From Spirochaetales bacterium UBA4629 (lineage in GTDB: Bacteria; Spirochaetota; Spirochaetia; Sphaerochaetales; Sphaerochaetaceae): a DNA stretch of 9,531 bases. The notes beneath the pieces are model-generated. The model worked only from the letters and a program-made list of their open reading frames with translations, was not told the origin of the DNA and did not search any database. Every line of letters begins with the position of its first letter. Position 1 is the first letter of the stretch. The translations under genes and the position numbers were made by a program. Where the stretch lies: the NCBI GenBank assembly GCA_002406055.1, contig DHMZ01000055.1:1-9531 (forward strand). Direction: 5' to 3'. Positions 1-7,736 of the stretch are shown here, piece by piece.

Positions 1-895
1 AAACAAAATCATTAACAAGTGCTCTTGTTCTAATGTTAACTGGGTAGCTAAGGTGCCAACTAACAGATGGAACAAATGCTGTTTCTGACCAGACAACCAT
101 ATCTGGTGAATAAACAAGGGCCTCCTCTGTTAGTGCTTTTAGTGTCTCAAAGTTTTCTTTGTATGTATTGTATCCACCTTGCCAAGTATCTGCAGAGTGC
201 TGAATAGCTGCAATTTTTATCTCTCTATTGCTCTCTTTATTTGAATAGTACTCTTTCACAAAGTACCCACCTAGCCAAGTAAGAAGTAATAAAACTACAG
301 AAGAAAAAAGGATAATCATCCTTTTTCTACTCTTTCCTTCATAGAGTATATAAGCACATATTACTTGAGGCATTGTTACTATAAAGCCTAAGCCCCATAT
401 ACCTGTAACTGATACAATTTGAATAAGAGAGCTATACTCTGCGAGAGCTGCGGTAATATTTCCATATGGATAAGCTAAGAAGCCAGTTTGAGTTAGCATT
501 AGGTATCCATTATAAAAAAGAAGAGCAAAAAAAGGATAATACCTCTTAAAGAGTGTCTTACTTAGTCTCAACACTAAAAATAGAAGTATATATTGAATTG
601 ACTCTAGTATCGGTGCAATCAATATAGCTAAAGGATGGAATGTCTCAAGCCAATAGTTATAGAAATAATAAAATGAAAACCCATATAAAAAACCATAAAA
701 CCAAACTGTCTTATACGGTGAAGAGAATATTACATAAAAGACGGGAATAAGGTAGAAGAAAGCAAGAAAAGGAATTCCGTCCTCTATGTATTTTGAAGGA
801 AAAGCCAAAGATGCGATAAAAGATGAAAGAAGAATAACACAAGTCTTAATCAAAAATGATAAAACAACAAAAGCTTTACTTCTCTTTATTTCCAT
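1..895 (-). CDS. lnt: Apolipoprotein N-acyltransferase, N-terminal part (truncated by window edge)
   Basis: Lnt is an inner-membrane enzyme that moves an acyl chain from a phospholipid to the N-terminal cysteine of lipoproteins, the last step of lipoprotein maturation. I translated the minus strand by hand: 298 codons are open from an ATG at 893-895 to the left edge. Residues 1-210 are almost all hydrophobic helices, with the Lnt-like stretches AYPYGNITAALAEYSSLIQI (141-160) and SVTGIWGLGF (162-171). A nitrilase-type domain begins near residue 225 (REIKIAAIQHSADTWQGGY). Its first catalytic residue is probably E271 in VVWSETAF, where the family usually has WPE. The catalytic Lys and Cys, expected about 65 and 120 residues further on, fall outside the window; family members are usually about 500 residues. 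An in-frame TAA lies four codons before the ATG, so this is the first possible ATG start. The ribosome site is weak (AAAGG 13 nt upstream). The gene is divergent from the cation transporter. Confidence 0.9.
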   Translation of the reverse strand, partial: MEIKRSKAFVVLSFLIKTCVILLSSFIASLAFPSKYIEDGIPFLAFFYLIPVFYVIFSSPYKTVWFYGFLYGFSFYYFYNYWLETFHPLAILIAPILESIQYILLFLVLRLSKTLFKRYYPFFALLFYNGYLMLTQTGFLAYPYGNITAALAEYSSLIQIVSVTGIWGLGFIVTMPQVICAYILYEGKSRKRMIILFSSVVLLLLTWLGGYFVKEYYSNKESNREIKIAAIQHSADTWQGGYNTYKENFETLKALTEEALVYSPDMVVWSETAFVPSVSWHLSYPVNIRTRALVNDFV

Positions 896-956
896 AGCTC
901 TATATTAGCCTTTTTACCTTTCTTTTGTGTTAAGAATCTGTGTTTATTTACTCAGT

Positions 957-985
957 TTGTTTATATTAACTAACTCTTTTATATA
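957..985 (+). promoter_or_regulatory. Candidate sigma-70 promoter for the cation transporter
   Basis: TTGTTT at 957-962 and TATATA at 980-985 are separated by 17 bp, a good vegetative promoter geometry. Transcription would start near 992 and give a leader of about 50 nt before the ATG at 1043. The region is very AT-rich, so chance matches are likely. No comparably clear promoter could be picked for the divergent lnt gene on the other strand, which must also start within 896-1042. Confidence 0.45.
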
Positions 986-986
986 C

Positions 987-1017
987 CAATAGATAGCACT
1001 TTTTCTATTGCTTATCT
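987..1017. repeat. Inverted repeats at the predicted transcription start of the cation transporter gene
   Basis: CAATAG (987-992) is matched by CTATTG (1005-1010). An overlapping alternative pairs AGATAGCA (991-998) with TGCTTATCT (1009-1017), with one bulged T. Both sit just downstream of the candidate -10 box, where an operator or a short leader hairpin would lie. The arms are short and AT-rich, so this may be chance. No known metal-regulator operator was recognised in it. Confidence 0.3.
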
Positions 1018-1042
1018 AAAAAAATAAAACTATCATAAGCGA

Positions 1043-2158
1043 ATGCAAAAGAACGATGAAAGAAGCCAGATAATAAAAAGAGCGACAAATGTTGGCATTA
1101 TTGTTAATGTTGCACTTGGTATTATAAAGGTAATTATTGGTTATATAACCCAATCAATTGCCTTTCTTTCTGATGGTGCTAACAATTTGACAGATAGTGT
1201 CTCTAGTCTAGTTGCGCTCATTGGCTTCAGAGCATCGAAAAAAAGACCAACAAAAAACCATCCTATGGGATACGGAAGAGTTGAATATTTATCGGCTTTA
1301 GTTGTTGCCTTTCTTGTTCTCTCAACAGGCTTTTCATTTCTAATAAGTAGCATAGAAGAGATAAAAGATCCTAGTACGATGACAGTAAATGCAAGAATCC
1401 TTACAATTCTTTCTTCAACTGTCGTAATAAAGTTCTTCTTATACTTTTTCTACAAAAAAGAAAGCAAGAAAGCAAATAGTCTTGCGCTCGAAGCAACAGC
1501 TACAGACTCTATATCTGACTCGCTCATTTCTCTATTAACTATCGTCTCTGGACTTCTTGCTTTGCATTTTAATGTTTATATAGATGGTATAGTAGGTATT
1601 CTTGTTTCTCTCTTCATTATTTGGGGAGGAATTTCCTCTGTTTTAACCATTTCAGATACTTTAATTGGAAAGCGGCCAACTAAAGAAGAAGTTGAAAAGA
1701 TAAGATCAATAATAAAAAAATATCCTCCTCTTCACGGTGGTTACGATATTCGCATTCACTCTTATGGCCCAGAGGTAATGGTTGGAACAATCGATGTTGA
1801 AGTTCCCTTCTCTGCCAATGCGGAGAGTATTTCTGAGGCAATGGAAAAGGCAAAGAAGGAACTAGTAGACGAAACAGGAATAATCTTCACCTTTGGTATC
1901 AATGCAGAAAATCAAGATGACCCAAGAGTAAAGGAGATGATGGATAAGACTCTCAAGTGTCTTAAGCTCTCTTCGCCTGATGTACTCGCAATCCATGGCT
2001 TTCATGTTCATTTTGAAGAGAAAAGAATCGAATTTGATGTAGTTGTTTCCTTCTCTCTCAAAGATTGGGATAAGTTTAGAGCAAACACAACAGGTATCCT
2101 TGAGATGGTATTTCCTGATTACAGTGTTTCATTTAATATCGACCCAGACTACTCGTAA
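1043..2158 (+). CDS. Cation diffusion facilitator (CDF) family metal exporter, probably Mn2+
   Basis: CDF proteins export divalent metals from the cytoplasm in exchange for protons, usually as homodimers. The membrane part spans about residues 12-205 with six likely helices. The transport site reads N47-x3-D51 in helix 2 (ANNLTDS) and D155-x3-D159 in helix 5 (TDSISDS). From family knowledge, an Asn/Asp-Asp-Asp-Asp set goes with manganese exporters, whereas zinc members carry His; Mn2+ is therefore inferred. The loop NHPMGYGRVEYLSAL (72-86) is typical of the family. The protein has 371 residues against about 300 usual: a standard C-terminal domain at about 207-290 (DIRIHSYGPEV) is followed by a second similar module at about 294-371 (IHGFHVHFEEKRIEFDVVV, ending SVSFNIDPDYS). 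An in-frame TAA at 1025-1027 makes this the first ATG; there is no clear Shine-Dalgarno. No terminator is visible before ftsH, so read-through is possible. Confidence 0.9.
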   Translation: MQKNDERSQIIKRATNVGIIVNVALGIIKVIIGYITQSIAFLSDGANNLTDSVSSLVALIGFRASKKRPTKNHPMGYGRVEYLSALVVAFLVLSTGFSFLISSIEEIKDPSTMTVNARILTILSSTVVIKFFLYFFYKKESKKANSLALEATATDSISDSLISLLTIVSGLLALHFNVYIDGIVGILVSLFIIWGGISSVLTISDTLIGKRPTKEEVEKIRSIIKKYPPLHGGYDIRIHSYGPEVMVGTIDVEVPFSANAESISEAMEKAKKELVDETGIIFTFGINAENQDDPRVKEMMDKTLKCLKLSSPDVLAIHGFHVHFEEKRIEFDVVVSFSLKDWDKFRANTTGILEMVFPDYSVSFNIDPDYS

Positions 2159-2182
2159 AGTTATACATTCGTTTTATTTTAA

Positions 2183-2241
2183 TCTTTTTTCATTTTTTAA
2201 GTTTGCTTATGCTCAAAGATATATTATTTTGAAAAAAGAGG
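2183..2241 (+). promoter_or_regulatory. ftsH leader: ribosome binding site and facing inverted repeat
   Basis: AAGAGG at 2236-2241, 10 nt before the ATG at 2252, is the ribosome binding site that fixes the ftsH start. A perfect 9-bp inverted repeat pairs TCTTTTTTC (2183-2191) with GAAAAAAGA (2231-2239), so the distal arm covers the first four bases of this site. The stem is nearly all A-U with a loop of about 39 nt, so it would be weak. I could not find a well-spaced promoter pair in the 93-bp gap after the CDF gene. Confidence 0.35.
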
Positions 2242-2251
2242 ATAAATAGTA

Positions 2252-4081
2252 ATGGATAGTGCTAACAATAAGAAAAGTAGTCCCAATAACAATAAGCCAA
2301 TAATTTACTATGCGCTTGTTGTTTTTTTGGTAATGATGATTCTTAATGCATTTGTTTTTCCACTCTTCTTAAACAACAAAGTCCAGGAAGTTGGATACTC
2401 TGACTTTTTGTCTATGGTCGACAAGAAAGAGGTAAAACAAGTTGTATTAAATAGCGATTATATTGTATTTACAGCAGAAATAGATGGGAAAATAGGAACC
2501 TATCAGACAGCTGTCTTCCCAGATGATGGACTAAGAGAAAGACTAGAGAACGCTGGTGTAAGCTTCTCGGCTTACATTGAGCCGGAGCAGTCTCCTCTTT
2601 CCTCCTTCATATTTACTTGGATTATTCCTATTCTAATCTTCTCAATTATTGGAAGAGTAGCATTCTCTATCATGCAGAAAAGAGGTGGTCTTAACTCTAT
2701 GAATTTTGGCCAATCTAATGCCAAGATTTATGCAGAAAATGAAACTGGTGTAACATTCAAAGATGTACAGGGGGAAGATGAAGCAAAAGAAGCTCTAGAA
2801 GAGATTGTTAACTACCTCCATAACAGTGAAAAATATACAAAAATTGGAGCTAAGCTTCCTAAAGGTGCACTCCTTGTTGGCCCTCCAGGAACAGGTAAGA
2901 CACTCCTTGCTCGTGCTGTTGCAGGAGAAGCAAAAGTTCCTTTCTTCTCAATTTCAGGCTCTGAATTTGTTGAAATGTTTGTTGGTATGGGAGCAAGTAA
3001 GGTCCGTGACCTATTTAAGCAAGCTAGTGAAAAAGCTCCTTGTATTGTCTTTATTGATGAAATCGATACTATTGGAAAGAAGAGAGATAGCTCTCCTTAT
3101 GGTGGAAATGATGAAAGAGAACAGACACTCAATCAGCTTCTGACAGAGATGGATGGATTTGATGCCAATAAGGGTGTTGTAATTCTTGCGGCAACTAACC
3201 GACCTGATTCTCTTGACCCAGCCCTCTTACGTCCAGGCAGATTTGACCGCCGTATTCCTGTTAATCTTCCAGATCTTCAAGGTCGTGTTGCTATTTTAAA
3301 AGTCCATGCTAAAGATGTTAAGATGGACGACAATATTAATTGGGAAGCAATTGCAAGAGCAACAAGTGGTGCTAGTGGTGCAGAACTAGCAAACATAATT
3401 AATGAAGCTGCTCTTCGTGCTGTTAGAAACAATAGAGAAACAGTTACTCAAGACGATCTAGAAGAGAGCGTTGAAACTGTTATTGCTGGTTATCAACGTA
3501 AAAATGCAGTACTTAGTGAAAGCGAAAAGAGAATTGTCGCTTTCCATGAAATTGGACATGCGCTTGTTGCTGCTAAGCAGACAAATTCTGCACCGGTTAC
3601 TAAGATTACAATCATTCCACGTACTTCTGGCGCCCTTGGTTACACAATGCAGGTTGAAGAGGAAGAAAAGAACCTTATGAGTAAGGAAGAGCTTCTTAAT
3701 AAGATTGCAACTCTTACAGGTGGACAAGCTGCTGAAGAGGTTATCTTTAATAGCATCACAACTGGTGCATCTAACGATATTGAAACAGCAACAAAGCTTG
3801 CCCGATCAATGGTAACAAGATATGGTATGAGCTCAACATTTGGTATGGTTGCCTTAGAGACTGTAAATAACCAATACCTTGGTGGCGACACATCTCTTTG
3901 CTGTTCAAGTAAGAGTAGCGAAGAAATTGACGAAGAGGTAATAAAGATTGTTAAAGAAGCTAGAGAAAAGGCTGTTAACATTCTTAAAGAAAATGAAGCT
4001 AAACTTAATGAACTTGCTTCCTACCTCTTAGAAAAAGAAACAATTACAGGTGAAGAATTTATGTCTATCCTCAATAAGTAA
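2252..4081 (+). CDS. ftsH: ATP-dependent zinc metalloprotease FtsH
   Basis: FtsH is a membrane-anchored hexameric AAA+ protease that pulls out and degrades misfolded membrane proteins and unstable regulators. The order here is complete: helix 1 (about 17-40), an extracytoplasmic domain (about 41-115), helix 2 (about 118-140), the AAA module, then the protease. Visible motifs are Walker A GPPGTGKT (210-217), the pore loop FVG (243-245), Walker B IVFIDE (265-270), and the second region of homology with arginine fingers R327 and R330 (LLRPGRFDRR). The zinc site is HEIGH (432-436), where most homologues have HEAGH, with D509 in SNDIE as the likely third ligand. The 609-residue length is normal, without a long C-terminal tail. 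An unusual Cys pair (SLCCSS, 548-553) lies in the segment after GGD. It follows the CDF gene after 93 bp and ends at its own terminator. Confidence 0.97.
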   Translation: MDSANNKKSSPNNNKPIIYYALVVFLVMMILNAFVFPLFLNNKVQEVGYSDFLSMVDKKEVKQVVLNSDYIVFTAEIDGKIGTYQTAVFPDDGLRERLENAGVSFSAYIEPEQSPLSSFIFTWIIPILIFSIIGRVAFSIMQKRGGLNSMNFGQSNAKIYAENETGVTFKDVQGEDEAKEALEEIVNYLHNSEKYTKIGAKLPKGALLVGPPGTGKTLLARAVAGEAKVPFFSISGSEFVEMFVGMGASKVRDLFKQASEKAPCIVFIDEIDTIGKKRDSSPYGGNDEREQTLNQLLTEMDGFDANKGVVILAATNRPDSLDPALLRPGRFDRRIPVNLPDLQGRVAILKVHAKDVKMDDNINWEAIARATSGASGAELANIINEAALRAVRNNRETVTQDDLEESVETVIAGYQRKNAVLSESEKRIVAFHEIGHALVAAKQTNSAPVTKITIIPRTSGALGYTMQVEEEEKNLMSKEELLNKIATLTGGQAAEEVIFNSITTGASNDIETATKLARSMVTRYGMSSTFGMVALETVNNQYLGGDTSLCCSSKSSEEIDEEVIKIVKEAREKAVNILKENEAKLNELASYLLEKETITGEEFMSILNK

Positions 4082-4100
4082 GGTCTTTTAAACACATCTT

Positions 4101-4140
4101 ACCCTCTTGTTGGAAATACTCTAATAAGAGGGTCTTTTTA
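4101..4140 (+). terminator. Intrinsic terminator of ftsH
   Basis: ACCCTCTT (4101-4108) pairs perfectly with AAGAGGGT (4126-4133). The stem can extend inward through a G-U and further pairs to 4113/4121, leaving a 7-nt loop. A T-run at 4135-4139 follows after one C. This is a standard Rho-independent terminator, 20 nt after the ftsH stop codon, and it separates ftsH from the ABC operon. Confidence 0.9.
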
Positions 4141-4253
4141 TTGGCAAAGAAAGTGAATTGGAACGCTATGTCTTTTCATTTAGAGAGAGAAAATATAGCA
4201 TAGATGAAAGAAAGAAGAATCTTTCCTATTATATTTTATATATAGGGGATACT
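4141..4253 (+). promoter_or_regulatory. Promoter and leader region of the ABC exporter operon; RBS at 4244-4248
   Basis: Since a terminator precedes it, this stretch should carry the operon promoter. Several weak hexamer pairs are possible, for example TTTTCA (4173-4178) and TAGCAT (4196-4201) with 17 bp between them, but none stands out. AGGGG at 4244-4248 is 5 nt before the ATG at 4254 and decides the start of the first ABC gene. The reading frame is open upstream to a TTG at 4158, but that start has no ribosome site and would add a Lys/Arg/Tyr-rich leader unlike the family. Confidence 0.5.
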
Positions 4254-5993
4254 ATGAAGAAAGAAAAATCTCCACTAGGAAAATACCTTAAGCCATATAG
4301 AAAAGAGACGATAATAGCTCCACTTTTTAAGCTCTTAGAAGCAACATTTGATTTGCTTGTACCTATTGTTGTAGCTTTAATGATTGATACAACTCTGCCA
4401 GAGGGAAAAAGCAAGCTCATCCTCTACTTTGTTTTACTGCTATTTATGGCAGCCTTAGGCTTAACATGTTCTATTGTTGCTCAATATTTTTCTGCTAAAG
4501 CAAGTGTTGGCTTTGCTTCTTCTGTAAGGGAAGCTCTATTTAACCACATTCAAAACCTTCCCTTTTCAACATTAGATAAAAATGGAAGCAACACTCTAAT
4601 TACTCGTCTTACCGATGATATTAACCAAATTCAAACAGGATTAAATATGGGACTAAGACTTCTTCTTAGAAGCCCTTTCATTGTCTTTGGTGCAATGATT
4701 ATGGCTTTCTTCATTGACACTAAAGCAGCCATTATCTTTGCTCTATCTATTCCTCTTTTACTAGCTGTTACTTTATTTATCATGAAGATCTCTATTCCTC
4801 TCTATACAAAGAGCCAAAATAAACTAGATAGAGTAACTCAATTGAGTCGCGAAAACCTTACTGGAGTTAGAGTAATAAGAGCCTTCAATAGAGAAGAAAA
4901 AAGCGTAGAAGAGTTTAAGGAAAGCAACAACGAACTAACTAAAATTAATCTATTCGTTGGCAAGATTTCTGCTTTATTAAATCCTGTTACATATGTTCTT
5001 ATCAACATAGCAACTATCATACTTATTAAACAATCAGCAATACGTGTTAACATTGGAGCATTAGAGCAAGGTCAAGTAGTTGCTCTTTATAACTATATGC
5101 TCCAAATTATTGTTGAACTCATTAAGCTTGCATCATTAATTATCACAATAAATAGAGCTCTTGCTTGCAAAAAAAGAGTTGAGACAATAATGAATGAAGA
5201 GAACAATATGGCCTATCCTGAAAAAGATAGCCCAGAGAAAGAAACAAACTCTTCTATCGAATTTAATGATGTTTATTTCACATATAGTGGGAATAAGACA
5301 CCAAGCTTAAGTGGAATATCTTTTAAGATTAATAAAGGTGAAACACTCGGAATAATCGGTGGTACAGGTAGTGGAAAGACTACCCTCATTAATCTTATTC
5401 CTCGTTATTATGATCGAGACAGTGGCACTATTTTAATTGGTGGTAAGAAAATAGAAGATTACACAAAAGAAAGAATAAATAGCATTGTTACAGTTGTTCC
5501 TCAAAAAGCCCAGCTTTTTAAAGGAACAATAAGATCTAATATGCTTTTTGCTCGTAGTAATGCGACAGATGATGAAATTTGGAGAGCATTAGAAATAGCG
5601 CAAGCAAAAGAAGTTGTACTATCGAAAAAGGGAGAGCTAGATAGCCCTGTTGAGCAAAATGGTCGAAACCTATCTGGTGGTCAAAAGCAGAGATTAACAA
5701 TTGCTCGTGGTCTTATTAAGGGTGGAGATATTCTTATCTTAGATGACTCTTCTTCTGCTTTAGACTTCAAAACAGATAGTGCACTGCGCCTAGCTATAAG
5801 CAAGCTAACCACAATAACAAAGGTTATTGTTTCACAGCGAATATCTTCTGTTAAGAATGCGACAAAGATTGTTGTCCTTGATAGTGGTCGCCTTGTTGGC
5901 TATGGCACGCACTCCGATCTACTTGAGAGTTGCGGTGTATATCAAGATATTTATTACTCACAGTATCCTGAAGAGAAAAAGGAGGTAAAGTAA
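4254..5993 (+). CDS. Heterodimeric ABC exporter, subunit with degenerate ATP site
   Basis: This is a half-transporter of the multidrug/lipid exporter type (BmrC, LmrC or TM287-like), 579 residues from the chosen ATG. Six membrane helices fall in about residues 22-300. The nucleotide-binding domain follows from about 335: A-loop Tyr near 344 (YFTYSG), Walker A GGTGSGKT (369-376), Q-loop Q417 (VVPQKAQ), a perfect signature LSGGQ (473-477) and Walker B ILILD (493-497). The residue after Walker B is D498 (LDDSSSALD) instead of the catalytic Glu, and the H-loop residue is Q528 (VSQRISS) instead of His. Both changes mark the non-hydrolysing site of heterodimeric exporters, so its intact signature should complete the partner's active site. 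The stop codon directly abuts the next gene's ATG. Substrate is unknown; drugs, lipids or peptides are all possible for this family. Confidence 0.93.
   Translation: MKKEKSPLGKYLKPYRKETIIAPLFKLLEATFDLLVPIVVALMIDTTLPEGKSKLILYFVLLLFMAALGLTCSIVAQYFSAKASVGFASSVREALFNHIQNLPFSTLDKNGSNTLITRLTDDINQIQTGLNMGLRLLLRSPFIVFGAMIMAFFIDTKAAIIFALSIPLLLAVTLFIMKISIPLYTKSQNKLDRVTQLSRENLTGVRVIRAFNREEKSVEEFKESNNELTKINLFVGKISALLNPVTYVLINIATIILIKQSAIRVNIGALEQGQVVALYNYMLQIIVELIKLASLIITINRALACKKRVETIMNEENNMAYPEKDSPEKETNSSIEFNDVYFTYSGNKTPSLSGISFKINKGETLGIIGGTGSGKTTLINLIPRYYDRDSGTILIGGKKIEDYTKERINSIVTVVPQKAQLFKGTIRSNMLFARSNATDDEIWRALEIAQAKEVVLSKKGELDSPVEQNGRNLSGGQKQRLTIARGLIKGGDILILDDSSSALDFKTDSALRLAISKLTTITKVIVSQRISSVKNATKIVVLDSGRLVGYGTHSDLLESCGVYQDIYYSQYPEEKKEVK
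5979..5985 (+). promoter_or_regulatory. Strong Shine-Dalgarno of the second ABC gene
   Basis: AAGGAGG lies 8 nt before the ATG at 5994 and inside the last codons of the upstream subunit (encoding the Lys/Glu-rich tail). With no gap between the two genes, it supports tightly linked translation of both subunits, as expected for a heterodimer. Confidence 0.85.
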
Positions 5994-7736
5994 ATGAAAA
6001 AGAAAGCTAAGCTCAGTAAAGAAACAATTAAGCATCTTTTTGTCTACCTTAAAGGTTATAGAGTTCTTTTACTCTTCTCTCTCCTTTTTGCTCTTGTAAG
6101 TGTATTATTACAGCTTTATGTACCGGTCCTCTTCGGTGATGCTATAGATCGTCTTGTGGGAGAAGGAAAGGTAGAGTTTTCTTCTTTAACAGTGTATTTA
6201 ATTAAGATTGCTCTGTGTGTCCTAACATCTGCCCTATTTGTGTGGCTAATGAACAATATTAACAACCGCGTTACATACTCTGTTGTTAAGGATATTAGAA
6301 ATGATCTTATTAAGCATATTCAACACCTTCCCCTATCGTATCTAGATAGTCATACTTCTGGTGATATTGTAAGCAGAATCATTGCCGACACCACAGTTCT
6401 CTCTGATGGGCTCTTGTTGGGCTTTACTCAGCTATTTAGTGGCGTAATTACTATACTAGCAACTCTCTATTTTATGTTCTCTAAGAACCTAACAATTTCA
6501 TTAATTGTAATTCTTCTTACTCCACTTAGCTTTATTGTCTCATCCTTTATTTCATCTCGTTCATTCACTCTATTTAGAAAACAAAGCGAAGACAGAGGAA
6601 ATGAGACGGCACTAATTGATGAAATAATTGGAGGCTTGAAGGTTGTTAAGGGCTATGGCTATGAAAAAGAAGCTCAAAAGCGTTTTAAAAATCTTAATGA
6701 CGAACTTTCTTCATCATCAGAGAAGGCAATCTTCTATAGTAGCCTCGCCAACCCCTCTACACGCTTTGTTAACAACATCATCTACGCTGTTGTTGCATTA
6801 ATTGGCGTACTTTTTATTCCAAAGGGAGCAATAACTGTAGGAGGGCTTACTGTTATGCTTGCTTACGCAAACCAATACATGAAGCCCTTTAATGATATTA
6901 GCTCTGTAATAACAGAATTACAGAATTCATTTGCATGTGCTTCTCGTGTATTTGAGCTAATTAATGAGAAAGAAGAAGTTAAGGAAGAGAATGGAATACT
7001 TGAAAACGTTGAAGGAAACGTTGAAATCGATAATGTTGCCTTCTCTTATGATAAGAGCAAATCTCTAATTGAAAACTTAAATGTTAAAGCTCCACATGGT
7101 ACAAGAGTTGCTATCGTAGGTCCAACTGGATGCGGAAAAACAACTATTATTAACCTCCTTATGAGATTCTATGATCCAGATAGCGGCAAGATAAAGATAG
7201 ACGGAAAAGATATACTTAGTGTTACTCGTCACTCTCTTCGCTCTTCTTACGGAATGGTACTACAGGAGACTTGGATAAAGAGTGGCACGGTTAGAGAAAA
7301 CATAACATTTGGTAAAGAGGACGCCACAGAAGAAGAGATAATGAGTGCTGCTAAGAAGTCCCATTGTTATGATTTCATCTCTCGCTTACCTAATGGCCTA
7401 GATACAGTTTTAGAAGAAAACAGCCTTAGTGAAGGACAAAAGCAGCTATTGTGCATAGCGCGTGTAATGCTCGTTCATCCTCCTATGTTAATACTAGACG
7501 AAGCAACAAGCTCTATCGACACAAGAACAGAGATTTTAGTGCAACAAGCTTTCGATACATTAATGGAAGGAAGAACAAGCTTCGTTGTTGCTCATAGACT
7601 ATCTACAATACGTAATGCTTCCATAATCCTTGTTATGAAGGATGGTAAGATAATCGAGCAAGGAAGTCACAATGACCTCATCGAAAAGAAAGGCTTCTAC
7701 TACTCTCTCTACAATAGCCAATTCGCAAATGCTTAA
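5994..7736 (+). CDS. Heterodimeric ABC exporter, subunit with catalytic Glu and His
   Basis: This 580-residue half-transporter (BmrD, LmrD or TM288-like) is the partner of the gene just upstream and shares its fold: membrane helices in about residues 22-310, then a nucleotide-binding domain from about 343. Walker A is GPTGCGKT (376-383), the Q-loop Gln is Q424 (MVLQETW), and Walker B MLILD ends at D502 with the catalytic E503 in place (LDEATSSID). The H-loop H534 (VVAHRLST) is also present. Its signature is altered, LSEGQ (478-482) instead of LSGGQ. In the head-to-tail dimer this altered signature faces the degenerate Walker site of the partner, while the intact Walker site here faces the partner's perfect LSGGQ. 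One active and one inactive site per dimer is therefore predicted. Its stop codon lies within the A-tract that serves the convergent gene's terminator. Confidence 0.94.
   Translation: MKKKAKLSKETIKHLFVYLKGYRVLLLFSLLFALVSVLLQLYVPVLFGDAIDRLVGEGKVEFSSLTVYLIKIALCVLTSALFVWLMNNINNRVTYSVVKDIRNDLIKHIQHLPLSYLDSHTSGDIVSRIIADTTVLSDGLLLGFTQLFSGVITILATLYFMFSKNLTISLIVILLTPLSFIVSSFISSRSFTLFRKQSEDRGNETALIDEIIGGLKVVKGYGYEKEAQKRFKNLNDELSSSSEKAIFYSSLANPSTRFVNNIIYAVVALIGVLFIPKGAITVGGLTVMLAYANQYMKPFNDISSVITELQNSFACASRVFELINEKEEVKEENGILENVEGNVEIDNVAFSYDKSKSLIENLNVKAPHGTRVAIVGPTGCGKTTIINLLMRFYDPDSGKIKIDGKDILSVTRHSLRSSYGMVLQETWIKSGTVRENITFGKEDATEEEIMSAAKKSHCYDFISRLPNGLDTVLEENSLSEGQKQLLCIARVMLVHPPMLILDEATSSIDTRTEILVQQAFDTLMEGRTSFVVAHRLSTIRNASIILVMKDGKIIEQGSHNDLIEKKGFYYSLYNSQFANA

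Noticed and set aside
986..1042. A manganese riboswitch (yybP-ykoY type) ahead of the probable Mn exporter
   Set aside because: The likely leader is only about 50 nt and lacks the GC-rich paired arms and loops such an element needs.
1141..1353. Minus-strand open frames inside the CDF, ftsH and first ABC genes
   Set aside because: They lie wholly within strongly supported genes, have no recognisable protein features and reflect low stop-codon density opposite these genes.
2043..2249. Small plus-strand frame overlapping the end of the CDF gene
   Set aside because: It overlaps the CDF coding end in another frame, lacks a ribosome site and its tail translates the AT-rich ftsH leader.
4206..4225. 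GAAAGA/TCTTTC inverted repeat upstream of the ABC operon
   Set aside because: The arms are short and lie in simple purine-rich sequence, which readily makes such matches by chance.
4158..4253. In-frame upstream extension of the first ABC gene from a TTG start
   Set aside because: It has no ribosome site, begins close behind the ftsH terminator and would add 32 charged residues absent from the family; the ATG at 4254 has AGGGG 5 nt upstream.
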